From contig CAUYUJ010000847.1 of NCBI GenBank assembly GCA_963575745.1, positions 584,138-648,137 of the forward strand: a DNA stretch of 64,000 bases, read 5' to 3'. Below the pieces are notes generated by a model. The model made no database searches. It saw nothing but the letters and a program-made list of their open reading frames with translations, and was not told the origin of the DNA. The DNA comes from Prorocentrum cordatum (Eukaryota; Sar; Dinophyceae; Prorocentrales; Prorocentraceae). Both the position numbers and the translations under genes were made by a program. Of this stretch, positions 39,593 through 49,499 are shown one piece after another; position 1 is the first letter of the stretch, and every line of letters begins with the position of its first letter.

Positions 39593-40467
39593 TGCCTCGG
39601 CATGCGATCTCTCCTCGTGCGATGTCGGGTCTGAGCGGTTTTGGGTTCCCTGAGTTACCTCGCCTTGAGCTTCTTTCGCGCGCTGCTATATTTCGTAATT
39701 CGGACACCGATGTGTTTCGGACTGTATGTCGTGAGATTGACCGCATCTGGCTCGATGACGAGCGGGTTCTTTGGCCGGCTCGCATGCGTTGGATTCGGTC
39801 TTCTGCCATTTACCAAGCGAGAGCGGTTCACGACTCGTTGAATTCGATACCCCCGGTTAGGATGATATCCGAACCGTTTTCCAAGCAGTTGCACAGGGCT
39901 CTCCAGCGACAGGCCCCAGACAGCAGTCTTCGTGAAATGATCGGTGCCAGGCTTGTGAATTGGTCCCTGGTCCCTGCCCCTTCCCCCTCTGCCCCCGCCC
40001 TCGTGGTCGCCCGCCTCCGGACTCTCAGCCGAAAAGTTAAGCCCGGGATCGTCTTTCATTTAATTGGCACAATTTGTAACGGCTGGCATACGTCCGCGCG
40101 GTTTTCCCAGAACGTCTTGGCATGTAGATTCTGCGGCAGTGTAGGCGGTGACAAACTTCAGCACTATCTTGAATGCCCCACTGTCTTGAGTTTTGTTAAC
40201 GAATTAACGCTCTTCCAGTGGGCTCCAGACGGCCCGCCCATGTTTGTGAAGAAGTGGTGGCTTGCTGTGCACCCCAATCACACCCTAAATAGTTTGATGC
40301 AAGCAGCCTTGGTCAACGAGGCGGTTTGGGGGGTGTTTCAATACGCTAGAACGTCCCAGGCGGTGTGCCCTACCGCCCAGTGGATTTCTCACTTCCGCTC
40401 GAGACTCCGCGCAGTTGCTCGCTTGGATTCTCGGGTTCGGCATTTCATTTACGAAATGCTTAGGTAG
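39592..40467 (+). pseudogene. LINE 2 C-terminal domain with CCHC-like finger
   Basis: Starts at AISPRAMSGLSGFGFPE, helical sequence to CRFCGSVGGDKLQHYLEC (about 40122-40176, C-x2-C...H-x4-C) and on to HFIYEMLR, stop TAG. This is the tail of the LINE ORF2; the reverse transcriptase between endonuclease and tail is gone. Confidence 0.7.
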
Positions 40468-40604
40468 GTGCGGGGTGCGTCTCAGTCGTGATTCAGTATG
40501 CTTCCTGCAGGCTGCTTCTTTTCTGTGTGCGCCTCCCGTCATCAACTTTTTATTGCCGGTTATTTTCCAATCGTGGCTTTCGGTGAAGACCTCGTGCAGT
40601 GGAG

Positions 40605-40840
40605 CATTCGATCATCATCATCATCATCATCAGCATCATCATCATCATCGCATCATCTCATCATAATCAACACCATCAGGGTCATCAACATCATCGTCAT
40701 CATTATCGGGACACCATTCTCATCATCAGCAACATCAGCATCATCAGCATCATCACCATCGGGACACCATCGTCACCACCATGGCCAACATCATCACCAT
40801 AAACATCGCCATCATCATCAACATCGGGACACCGACGGGA
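40605..40840. repeat. ATC/'gggacacc' minisatellite, right of LINE 2
   Basis: Same composite as 37790-38190 (ATC runs broken by 'atcgggacacc'). Confidence 0.85.
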
Positions 40841-41039
40841 CACCGGCGGGACACCGCGCGGCACCGGCTGCCAGAAGGGAGATTTTCGGTCCCGCCGCGC
40901 CTCAGCCAGAGGCGGGACATTTCTCGCCCGCCCAGGCAGCTTCGCCTCGCCCGCACTCACGGCACACACCAACACGAAACCGAAACCGATTTCCCGGTAG
41001 GGGGGGCTCTCCGTTCCACTTCGATCTCACCCCCTCACC

Positions 41040-41130
41040 TCCGATCCCCAACCCTCGCTACCCGCCCTCGTCGTCTTCGATCGTACATCCTTCGGGGGCA
41101 TATCTTCCTTATCTGCCACGTGCATGTAGT
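41040..41130 (+). repeat. Partial family D copy (right end)
   Basis: 'ctacccgccctcgtcgtctt', 'cgatcgtacatcc' and 'tgccacgtgca' match the right end of the composite repeat. Confidence 0.6.
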
Positions 41131-41489
41131 GCAGCACTTAAAAAAAGGGAATAGAAGACGGGTGGACGGGGGAGCCTGAGAGAAATTAACATGAGAGCAC
41201 AAGAGAAATTGGCATGAGGGGGGCAAGCAGCAGAAAACAAGAGGTATAACCAGACGGGCAGATCGGGTAGGCAGAACCATAGCGAGCAGATCGGGGAGGT
41301 GGGCCCAGGCGACCAGGTCGAACAGGCGGGTTGCTGAAGCGTGGGTCCTGCATAAATCGCGAGGAAGTCTCGAGCTATACCGCGATTCCTAAGATAATCA
41401 TAAGAAAAGCCAAAAGAGAGTGCGACTCCTGAGCGCCGAGGGCGCATCGCCTGAACAAGTGGCACGCGCACCATGGCTCTTGCACAAAA

Positions 41490-41810
41490 GGGAGGGGGAA
41501 TGAGGAGGAGAAGGAGGAGGAGGAGGAGGAGGAGGAGGAGGAGGAGGAGCCGCGCGTCGAGCGCCTCGAGCGCTGGCGACAGCCGCTTGCCGCTGCCGCC
41601 GCCATCATCTTGTCTTGTGTTCTCTCTGTCTTTTCACCCGTGGCTAGGCATCGACATTTTCCGCCTCATATCGAATCGAATCGAATCGAGGAGGAGGAGG
41701 AGGAGGAGGGAGGAGGAGGAGGACGAGGACGAGGAGGAGGGGAGGAGGAGGAGGAGGAGGAGGAGGAGGAGGAGGAGGAGGAGGAGGAGAAGGGGAGGAG
41801 GAGGAGGGGG
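41490..41810. repeat. (GGA)n arrays
   Basis: Pure AGG/GGA runs at about 41500-41550 and 41690-41800. Poly-Glu and poly-Arg frames are translations of the repeat. Confidence 0.95.
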
Positions 41811-41819
41811 GAGAGTAGG

Positions 41820-42300
41820 GACGAGACATCGGAGAAGGGTCGGGGGGCGGGACGGCGGGGGCGGTGCGACGCCGACATAAAATGGTCGGGGCGGAGGGGG
41901 GCGGGTGCAGTGGGCGGGCGAGGAAGGGGGGAGCGTCGCGGGCGCGGGGCGGCGGGGGCCGTGCGACGCCGAAATAAATTTGTCGGGGCGGAGGGGGGCG
42001 GGGTAGAAACGACATTGGACGGGGGGCGTTGCGACGCCGAAATACAGTGATCGGGGCGGAGGTGGTCATGCTGGTGGTGGCGATTGTTGGGGCGGGCGGG
42101 TGGGTGGAGGGGCGGGGGGACGGGGCGGCGGGGGCGGTGCGACGCCGAAATAAAGTGGTCGGGGCGAAGGGGGGCGGGGCACAGAGGGCACTGGGCAGCT
42201 GGGGAGGGGGGAAGGGTCGGGGGGGCGGGACGGCGGGGGCGGTGCGACGACGAAGTACAGCAGTCGGGATGGAGGACGGCGGGGTGGAGAGGGCTCTAGA
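41820..42300 (+). repeat. ~75-110-bp minisatellite ('gcggtgcgacgccgaaataaa')
   Basis: The string 'gtgcgacgccgaaat' or a close variant recurs near 41861, 41960, 42026, 42138 and 42241, each followed by a 'ggtcggggcgga' block. Confidence 0.8.
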
Positions 42301-42545
42301 CGGGGGACCCGCGACCCACCCCGCGACCCGCCTGCGAATCGCTTGCGACCCACTCGCGACCCACCGCGCGACCCACCCGCAACCCACCTGCGACCCACCC
42401 ACGACCCACGCGAGACCCACCCGCGACCCATGCGCGACCCACCCGCGACCCACCCGCGACCCACGCGCGACCCACGCCCCGCGACTTCTCCCCGCGACCC
42501 ACCCGCGACTCGCCCGCAACCCACCCACGACCCACCCCGCGCCCG
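42300..42545 (+). repeat. 10-bp satellite 'GCGACCCACC', array 1
   Basis: Roughly 25 near-perfect decamers. Array 2 is 43745-43945; array 3 is 47205-47360 in the opposite orientation. Confidence 0.9.
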
Positions 42546-42564
42546 CCCCCTCACTCTTTTCCGC

Positions 42565-42717
42565 ATCGGCGGGGCGCTACTTCAGAGTGAGGGGGCCGAA
42601 CGGTCATTCACTGTCCCTGGGCGCGTGGCTCAGTGAGGTTATTGGTGGTGTTGTTGTTGCTGTTGCTGTTGCTGTTGGTGTTGGTGTTGGTGTTGTTGCT
42701 GTTGGTGTTGTTGGTGA

Positions 42718-42772
<55 letters not shown>

Positions 42773-42840
42773 GGTGGTGGTGGTGGTGGTGGTGGTGATC
42801 GTATTGGTGTTGTTGTGTTTGTTGTTTGTTATTTAATCGC
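42565..42840 (+). repeat. 'cattcactgtccctggg' unit followed by (GTT)n/(GGT)n
   Basis: 'cagagtgagggggccgaacg' and 'cattcactgtccctgggcgc' precede a GTTGTTGCTG to GGT run (42637-42810). The reverse complement of the same order is 47370-47910. Confidence 0.85.
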
Positions 42841-42879
42841 TTCGCTCATTCCGCCGGCCCATACAGTCTCATGTCTGCC

Positions 42880-43300
42880 GTTTGCCCGAGGGCCTGGTGT
42901 CAATGCGGCGCTTTGGGGGTTCCTGGGGCCGCTTGGGGGACTCCTGGGGCGCTCGGGGGGGCATTTGGGGGGCCTCCTGGGGCCGCTTGGGGGACTCTTG
43001 GGGGCCTCCTGAGGGCCCCGTGGGGGCCTCTTGGGGCCTCTTAGGGGCCTCGTAGGGGCTTCTTAGGGCCGAGGGCTCGAAATGTTGTTTCGTGTTCCCT
43101 CTCTGGGGCCCCTTTGGGGGCGTTCTTGGGGCCCTCTTGGACCGTTTTGGAGGCTTCTTGGGCCGTCTTCGAGCCCTCTTGGGCCATCTTGGGGCCCTCT
43201 TGGGTGCCTCTTGGGCCCTCTTGGGGCGATCTTGGGGGCCTCTTGGGCCGTCTTGGGGCGTCGGGAAGCCGAAAAGGTGGAAGCTCCAAAATCTCTCAAA
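42880..43300 (+). repeat. 'ggggcctcttgg' minisatellite
   Basis: Degenerate 12-25-bp units of ttgggg/ccctc across the block. Several open frames result; none has a domain. Confidence 0.8.
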
Positions 43301-43517
43301 AACCTATGGAAAAACAATGATTTTTGCCTCCGGGGGCCCTATTGGGAGTGCTCTTGGAGGCCTCTTGGGGCGTCTGGGGGCTATCTTGGGCGTCTTGGAG
43401 CGATCTTGTGGCATGTCGGACCCCTCGTGTACCATCTTGGGGGCCTCTTGGGGGCCTCTTGGCCTTTCTTGGGGCTCTCGGGGACGTCTCGGAGCCCTGT
43501 TGGTGCGCTCATGGAGC

Positions 43518-43615
43518 GCTCGGGGGGACCCGGCCGGGACCCGGCCGGGACCCGGCCGGGACCCGGCCGGGACCCGGCCGGGACCCGGCCGGGGACCGGC
43601 CGGGACCTGGTCGGG
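43518..43615 (+). repeat. 11-bp satellite 'GGGACCCGGCC'
   Basis: Eight or nine perfect or near-perfect tandem units. Each unit is itself palindromic across the join (ggccggg/cccggcc). Confidence 0.9.
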
Positions 43616-43744
43616 GTACTTTTCGTCCGGGGACCCCCAGGGGCCGCCCCGCGCGCGCGAACTAGAAAATTGTTAACCAGTTACCGGAGATCTTAGCACG
43701 CCTCTGGCCCGTTGGGCCGGCGAATTTGTTGTTTGTTGTCGTCG

Positions 43745-44100
43745 TCCCCCCCGCGATCCACCCGCGATCCACCAGCGATCCACCTGCGACGCACTGGCGA
43801 CCCACCCGCAACCCACCCCACGACCCACCCTCGACCCACCCGCGATTCACCCCGCGACCCGCCCGCGACCCGGCCCGCGACCCGGCCCGCGACCCACCCC
43901 ACCCGCGACCCACCCGCGACCCACTTGCGACCCACCCCGCGACCCACCAACATTGCTCTAACGAACAAATCGGCGCCTGCGGCGGTCGTTGTATAATTTG
44001 TTTAGAAAAATGGCGCTTGCGGCGGGCTTCTTCAGAGCCCCGCAGACTGCCGACCTCCCCGCAACCCCCTCAGTCGTATCCGCAACTGCGGGGTGCTACG
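43745..44100 (+). repeat. Left inner arm of a large inverted repeat (decamer satellite plus unique flank)
   Basis: The decamer array is followed by 'ccaacattgctctaacgaac', 'aatcggcgcctgcggcggt', 'aatttgtttagaaaa' and 'gaagaagcccg'-complementary sequence. The reverse complement of this order is 47060-47360. Confidence 0.85.
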
Positions 44101-44179
44101 TATTACATTGTTGGCACTGCGGTGTCGACACTGCGTCTTGAAAAAGATAGAACTGCGTCGTTGAGTGTAGAGCCAAGAC

Positions 44180-44345
44180 TCGGGAGGGCAAAAACTCACG
44201 TCGATTCTCAGGAAGAGATTGGAAAGTATGGACAGTGGGGGGAAGACGAAAATATGAAAAAGTATAAGCAATCCTGGGATTCGCGTGTGTGTGTGTGTGT
44301 TAATGTGTGTGTCCCAGGGCCCCTTTTAAAGACGCTGGAATAAGG
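44180..44345 (+). repeat. Possible second introner-type element
   Basis: 'ggggggaagacgaaaatatg' through a GT run to 'gtgtgtcccagggcccctt' resembles intron 1 of the helical-protein gene (3032-3180; 'gtgtgtccctgggcccctt'). Confidence 0.45.
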
Positions 44346-44554
44346 GCCCCTTTTGGTTCAGGAGGGGCTCCAGTTTGGAGGGGCGCTCCTCAAATGTAGG
44401 CCGTGGAACCTACTCATGGCGGAGGCTCGCCGTGGCCAGAAGAAAAATAAAAAGGACCACAAAAGCCCCTTCGTTCCTTCTCCTGCGTCCCTAACGATGG
44501 CGCGAGGTTTGCATGTCGAGGTTAAGGGCAATCGAGCGAGGGGGAAAAAAAACA

Positions 44555-44734
44555 CGGCCCCCTCGCCCTGTGAAGAAATCGCGACGGGCGGGTTTTCGCT
44601 AGGTTCGGCCTCCAGGGGCTCTCCCTGGGCCCCGGGACCGTCACAAAGCGATTCCGGAGGAAGAGGCGGCTCCGGGGAAGGGGTCCAGACCTTTGGGGGT
44701 CGACGCTGTGCAAAAATCACAACGTCGGGGGTCT
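44555..44734 (+). repeat. Family C 180-bp element, copy 2
   Basis: Ends with CGGGGGTCT. The left terminal repeat is degenerate (cggccccc). Same length as the copies at 46092 and 50351. Confidence 0.7.
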
Positions 44735-45030
44735 GGGGAAGAAGGCGGGGTCGACTGCGCGGACGTTCGCGCGTAAGCTGCCCGCGAAAGGCTGCGCGCA
44801 AGCGCCCTCGCTTCAACGTGGCGTGCTGCGCTGGCGGCCCGCGCGAGCCACCGCATAAGGTCGCCGTGCCATCTCGCATAAGACCCTCTTCTTTTCGTCG
44901 CTCAAGCGGTGCCGGCTGGAGGTGGTCTTCGGGGTCTCCAGGATGCGGGGGTGTTTCTTCGGCGGGTACACGGGCGGCGTCCTCGAGGAAGAACAAGTTG
45001 CATAGACACAGATGTTCGGAGCTCCGCGCG
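44558..45030 (+). repeat. Segmental duplication, copy 1 (partner 46095-46567)
   Basis: About 473 bp aligns to 46095-46567 at a constant offset of 1537 with no indel and about ten substitutions (about 98% identity). It spans the family C element, the GCGTAAG repeat, a copy of F-box-gene exon D and the left arm of a hairpin element. Confidence 0.85.
44906..44984 (+). pseudogene. Copy of exon D of the F-box-like gene (1)
   Basis: Encodes RCRLEVVFGVSRMRGCFFGG and YTGGVLE, matching WYRLEVVFGDSKM...YTGGILE at 24213. The WY at the start is changed. It is preceded by the same GCGTAAG repeat and followed by a hairpin element, as in the parent gene, but exons A-C and E are absent. Confidence 0.7.
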
Positions 45031-45107
45031 GATTTCTTAGATCGGCGCTGGAACCCTTCCCGCGCGGACCTTCGAAAGCTTATGGTTATGCCGTGTGGTT
45101 CCTCTAC
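44984..45107 (+). repeat. Introner-like hairpin element A8
   Basis: 'gaggaagaac' and 'gttcctctac' outer ends; 'gcgcggatttcttagatcgg' left arm and 'cgcgcggaccttcgaaag' right arm. Confidence 0.75.
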
Positions 45108-45525
45108 ACGAGCCAGAAGTCTTGAGAAAAAGCCGGGGTTTTCTTGGACTTCTGATTTTGCTTAAGACATTCGAGACTCTGGACTGGACCCTTAGCGCTT
45201 TCCTGGAGCTGTTGCTGTTCGCGGAACTCGCAGACCTGGAGCTGGGCCACTGGTTTCGAAAACGCTAAGGGCGAAGTCCGCTTTCTTAGCGTAAGATGTT
45301 GTTTTTTACACGCAGGGGTGCCTGAGATCCTGGCTTTGCAATTTTTCCGCAACGGGCATTGTCGCCCGGTTTCGGTCCCCAGGACCCTCACAGATCGATC
45401 CGACTCGGAAAATTGCGCAGCAAGATGGGGTCTGGGGCTCCAGTCGTGATTTTTCACGAGGTTGCAATTCTTTCGCAACGCCGGATCTCAGGGGTAGACA
45501 TCCGGTCGGTCCGCGGCGCACCTTT

Positions 45526-45738
45526 AGAGGGACGAACAATAGCATCAATTCAGAAACTCGGAGGTCCGCGTAGATTTCTTGGATCAGCGCTGGACCCCCC
45601 ACCCTGGCGCGCGGAGCGCGCCCGGGGCGGCGCCGGAGGCGCCGCCAGGGGGGCCCCAGCGCCGATCCGAGAAATCTGCGCGGACCTTTGAGTTGTTATG
45701 CTGATGTCCTTGCTCGTTCCCCCAATCCTTCCCTGCAG
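45526..45738 (+). repeat. Introner-like hairpin element A9
   Basis: Arms 'agatttcttggatcagcgct' and 'agcgccgatccgagaaatct', core 'gcgccggaggcgcc'. It ends 'tccctgcag' before a GC-rich open stretch (45739-45868) that could be an exon encoding a charged helix (LLALRGRR, SAELRADLERRE). Confidence 0.7.
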
Positions 45739-46091
45739 CGGCGGCTGGCGGCCGGCTCCCCGGACAAGCGCCCGCCGAGGGGCGCCGGCTGCTCGCGCTG
45801 CGAGGCCGACGCGCCTCGCTGCGGGCCCGCTCCGCGGAGCTGCGAGCGGACCTGGAGCGCCGCGAGGTGCCCCGGGCTCGCGGGGATTTCAGTATCGTTG
45901 CTAGCCGATCCCTGTCCCGGTCCCGGTCCCTAGCCCGAGCCCCACCATCCAGCCCCCTCAAATGGGGATGTGCCTCTCGAAACTCGAAGGGAACAGTTTA
46001 TGCCCCCGTCTGGGGGAGTAAATCGGCGAGTGGGGCCCTGGCCGCGCCCGTGGGGATAGGGATCGGTTAAAGCTCATGGTTCCCTGATCCC

Positions 46092-46271
46092 AGACCCCCT
46101 CGCCCTGTGAAGAAATCGCGACGGGCGGGTTTTCGCTAGGTTCGGCCTCCAGGGGCTCTCCCTGGGCCCCGGGACCGTCACAAAGCGATTCCGGAGGAAG
46201 AAGCGGCTCCGGGGAAGGGGTCCAGACCTTTGGGGGTCGACGCTGTGCAAAAATCACAACGTCGGGGGTCT
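46092..46271 (+). repeat. Family C 180-bp element, copy 3
   Basis: Runs from AGACCCCCTCGCC to CGGGGGTC(T). Part of the 46095-46567 duplication. Confidence 0.75.
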
Positions 46272-46567
46272 GGGGAAGAAGGCGGGGTCGACTGCGCGGA
46301 CGTTCGCGCGTAAGCTGCCCGCGAAAGGCTGCGCGCAAGCGCCCTCGCTTCAACGTGGCGTGCTGCGCTGGCGGCCCGCGCGAGCCGCCGCAGAAGGTCG
46401 CCATGCCATCTCGCATAAGACCCTCTTCTCTTCGTCGCTCAAGTGGTGCCGGCTGGAGGTGGTCTTCGGGGTCTCCAGGATGCGGGGGTGTTCCTTCGGC
46501 GGGTACACGGGCGGCGTCCTCGAGGAAGAACAAGTTGCATAAACACGAATGTTCGGAGCTCCGCGCG
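46095..46567 (+). repeat. Segmental duplication, copy 2
   Basis: Partner of 44558-45030. Homology ends where the left arm of the hairpin element diverges (gcggattttttt against gcggatttctta). Confidence 0.85.
46443..46521 (+). pseudogene. Copy of exon D of the F-box-like gene (2)
   Basis: Encodes WCRLEVVFGVSRMRGCSFGG and YTGGVLEE. Closer to the parent at the first Trp than copy 1, otherwise carrying the same substitutions. Confidence 0.7.
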
Positions 46568-46683
46568 GATTTTTTTCTTTCCTTAGAGTGTGCGGCCTCT
46601 GGGGCCCGTGCTCAGGCCCCAGGGGGCCTCCAGGGCCGACCCAGGGAACCTGGAGCCCGTTCTCGGGCCCCGGGCTCCTTGAT

Positions 46684-46896
46684 CCGAAGACGAAAACCAG
46701 CGTCCACAAAACTTGTGGCGCTCCACGCGGATTTCTTGGATCCGCGCTGGGCCCCCCCCAGCGGCGCCTCCAGCGCCTCCGGCGCCGCCCCTTGCGCGCT
46801 CTGCGCGCCAGGGAGGGGGGGGTCCAGCGCAGATCCACGAAATCCGCGCGGAACGTCACAAGTTTATGCTGATGCCGTACTTTCTTCCCTGATCTC
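46684..46896 (+). repeat. Introner-like hairpin element A11
   Basis: Full copy: 'acaaaacttgtggcgctcc' with 'gtcacaagtttatgc'; 'ggatttcttggatccgcgct' with 'agcgcagatccacgaaatcc'; inner 'ctgcgcgccagggag'. Confidence 0.8.
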
Positions 46897-47059
46897 CGGC
46901 AATCTGATTTTGTCAAGCTGGGCGTCTTTTCTTCGCATTCGGCCTTCCAAGGCCCGTTCTCGGGCCCCGGGGCCACCGAGAATAGATCCGGGATGCAAAA
47001 CCAATCCCAGGGAAGAGGTCGGGAGCCGTGGCGCCGCGGATTGAATAATAATTCCTAGC

Positions 47060-47360
47060 CCCCCCCCAGTTGCGGACAAGAGTGAGGGGGTGGCGGGGGC
47101 GTCGGCAGTCTGCGAGGCTCTGAAGAAGCCGCCGCAAGCGCCAGTTTTCTAAACAAATTATGCACGAACCGCCGCAGGCGCCGATTTGTTCGTTAGAGCA
47201 ATGTTGGTGGGTCGCGGGGTGGGTCGCAAGTGGGTCGCGTGTGGGTCGCGGGTGGGTCGCGTGTGGGTCGCGGGCCGGATCGCGGGTGGATCCAGGGTGG
47301 GTCGCGGGTGGGTCGCGGGTGGATCGCGGGTGAGTCGCGGGCTGGGTCGCGGGGGAGACG
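47060..47360 (-). repeat. Right inner arm of the large inverted repeat
   Basis: Reverse complement of 43745-44100 in the same order (unique block, then decamer array 3). Confidence 0.85.
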
Positions 47361-47369
47361 ACAACAACA

Positions 47370-47915
47370 AGCAACAAACAAGAAACAACAAACAAACAAC
47401 AAGCAACATCAACAAAAACAACAGCAACAAATTCAACAACAACAACATTAACAACATTAACAACATTAACAACAACGACAACAACAACAACAGCAACAGC
47501 AACAACCACAACCACAACCACGACCACGACCACGACCACAGCCACAACCACAACAACCACAACATCACACAAGAAATAACGAACAACAAACAATAAAAGA
47601 CAAACGACGAACGACAAACAACAAACACAAACACAACAGCATCAACAACAACAACAGCATCAGTGCAACAACAACAGCAGCAGCAACAACAACCGCCACA
47701 GCAGCAGCAACAACAACCACAACCACAACAACACAACAACAGCAGCATCAACAACAAAAGCAGCAGCATCAACAGCAACAACCACAACCACAACAACAGC
47801 AACAACAACAACAGCAGCAACAACAGTAACAATAACAATCCGCACCGCAGAACCTCACTTCAGCGACGCGCCCAGGGACAGTGAATGGCCGCTCGGCCCC
47901 CTCACTCTGATATCG
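47370..47915 (-). repeat. (CAA)n/(CAG)n array plus inverted 'ccctgggcgcgt' unit, outer right arm
   Basis: About 460 bp of CAA/CAG/CAT triplets, then 'cgcgcccagggacagtgaat' and 'ggccccctcactctgat', the reverse complement of 42575-42830. Confidence 0.85.
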
Positions 47916-47949
47916 GAGGATGTCTGGGTTGGACGCCCGAGTGATCTGG

Positions 47950-48136
47950 GAGTCGAAGAAATAGAAGAAGAAGAAGAAGAAGAAGAAGAAACGGCGTGAA
48001 CATGAATGTTCGACGCTTCGCGCGGATTTCTTGAATCTGCGCTGGCCCCGGCGCCGCCAGGGGGTTCAGCGCAGATCCAGGAAATCCTTTCGGACCGTCG
48101 AAAGTGTGCGTGTGTGTTGTTTGTTCTTCCTCTAGG
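47950..48136 (+). repeat. Introner-like hairpin element A12 with expanded GAA microsatellite in its terminal repeat
   Basis: 'agtcgaagaa', then about 30 bp of GAA repeats, then 'acggcgtgaacatgaatg'. Arms 'gatttcttgaatctgcgct' and 'agcgcagatccaggaaatc'. Ends 'tttgttcttcctctagg'. Confidence 0.75.
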
Positions 48137-48499
48137 GATGATTCTGGTCCACGCGCAGGGGGGGATAGGAGGAGGGGGAAGGGTTCTTAGAAGCACCCCT
48201 GCTTCTTAGAAGGCGCGCGCCTTGTCTATAGGTGCAGGGCCGGCGCCTTCCAAGAAGCAGCCTTCTTCTGGAAAGCGCCTTTGCGCGCGCCGCCATGGCT
48301 CTGGTCAGCGGCAACTCCAGTGCGGACCCCCGAGGCAGGAGCCAGGAGCTACCCCTGACCACCCTCAGCCCCGATGACTCGGGAGCAGCTGGACGCCCGA
48401 ATAATCTGGAATAGCTCTGGTCAGGAGCAAGTCTGGCTTGGGCCCCCGAGGCACGAATCAGGAACTACCCCTGACCACCCCCAGCCCTCATTGTTCGGT

Positions 48500-48690
48500 G
48501 CTCTCAGGGAGGGCCAGCTGAACTCGGTCAGGAGAAACTCTGCCAGACTGAACTCGGCCAGCTGAACTCGGCAAGACTGAACTCGGCCGGCTGGTCTCGG
48601 CCAGGCTGAGCTCCTCCACGCAGTATTCCGCCCGGGCCGAGCTCGGCCTGGCCGAGTTCAACCTGGCCGAGTTGCGCCTGGCCGAGTCTT
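48500..48690 (+). repeat. 'aactcggccagctg' short tandem repeat
   Basis: About ten degenerate 14-17-bp units (actcggcca/g, gctgaactcggc, gccgagtt). Confidence 0.7.
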
Positions 48691-48859
48691 CCACTGGGGG
48701 GAGGGGGGGGCCGCGCTCAGCTCCTCTCGAGGGGGCGAGGGAGGGCAGTCGAGACAACGGCGGCCCTCCCTGGCGGGTTTCGTCCTTTAGTGGCCCTTCT
48801 GGAGGCTCCCCGTGAGTGAGGCTGACAGTGCGAGCGTGAATGCGCGAGTGAGAGTGAGA

Positions 48860-49010
48860 GATGCGGGGGAGGACGAGGAGAAGGAGGAGGAGGAGGAGGA
48901 GGAGGAGGAGGAGGGGGAGAGAGAGAGAGAGGGAGGGGAGGAAGGGAGGAAGGGAGGAAGGGAGAGAGAGCGCAGAGTGCAGGAGAGGAAGGGAGAAAGG
49001 AGAGATACGA
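48860..49010. repeat. GGA/GAG purine tract
   Basis: Near-pure purines on the plus strand, with an AGG run at about 48885-48915. Confidence 0.9.
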
Positions 49011-49274
49011 AGGACAGGGACGGGACTAGGTGGCCAGGTATTGCAGGTGGCAGTCGGAGCAAGTCGAGAGTACCAGGTGGTATATTGTTGGATTCGATTG
49101 ACCCACAAAGCCATTGCAACATGAGCAGTGTGTCAGATGCGAGGCAGCTTGAATTTCGAACTACGCAAGCAGATTCAGCAGGGAGGGTGTTGCACGGTCA
49201 CAGAAGAGTGCCCTCTGCAGCGTACATGCACTGTCGTTTGTCCGACATGGCAGTCCTGAGACAGCTAGTGTGAA

Positions 49275-49407
49275 GTCGGGCATGTCCCTCTACAGGTGGA
49301 ATATTCAAAAAAAGTGAAAAATAGTAATAGCGGGACGATGTTTGAGTAGTTTTGAACATTTTGGGAACAAATCGAACAAAATCCGCCTATAGGAGGACAT
49401 GCCCGAC
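49275..49407. repeat. Family B inverted-repeat element, copy 2
   Basis: Ends 'gtcgggcatgtccctctaca' and 'aggaggacatgcccgac' are inverted. The AT-rich centre contains 'gggacgatgtttg', as in copy 1. Confidence 0.75.
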
Positions 49408-49499
49408 CTAAAGCTAGTGTGGCGAATCAGGTCACACATTGTCGGCATTTCCTCGCACCTGGCACTCCCACATGAGCGACGCAAAAAACGGTGTCGTCT

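Larger units (their letters stand above)
38187..40470 (+). mobile_element. LINE 2, internally deleted (RT core missing)
   Basis: Contains, in order, an ORF1 with coiled coil and RNA-binding region, an AP-type endonuclease start, and a C-terminal CCHC domain, but no reverse transcriptase palm. The endonuclease frame breaks at about 39592 and is followed at once by C-terminal sequence in another frame. Both edges are ATC arrays with 'gggacacc' interruptions, so it sits within one such array. Confidence 0.75.

Noticed and set aside
41644-42566. Minus-strand frames of Pro/Arg- and Gly/Val-Gly/Arg-rich protein
   Set aside because: They follow the decamer and minisatellite arrays exactly and carry no domain.
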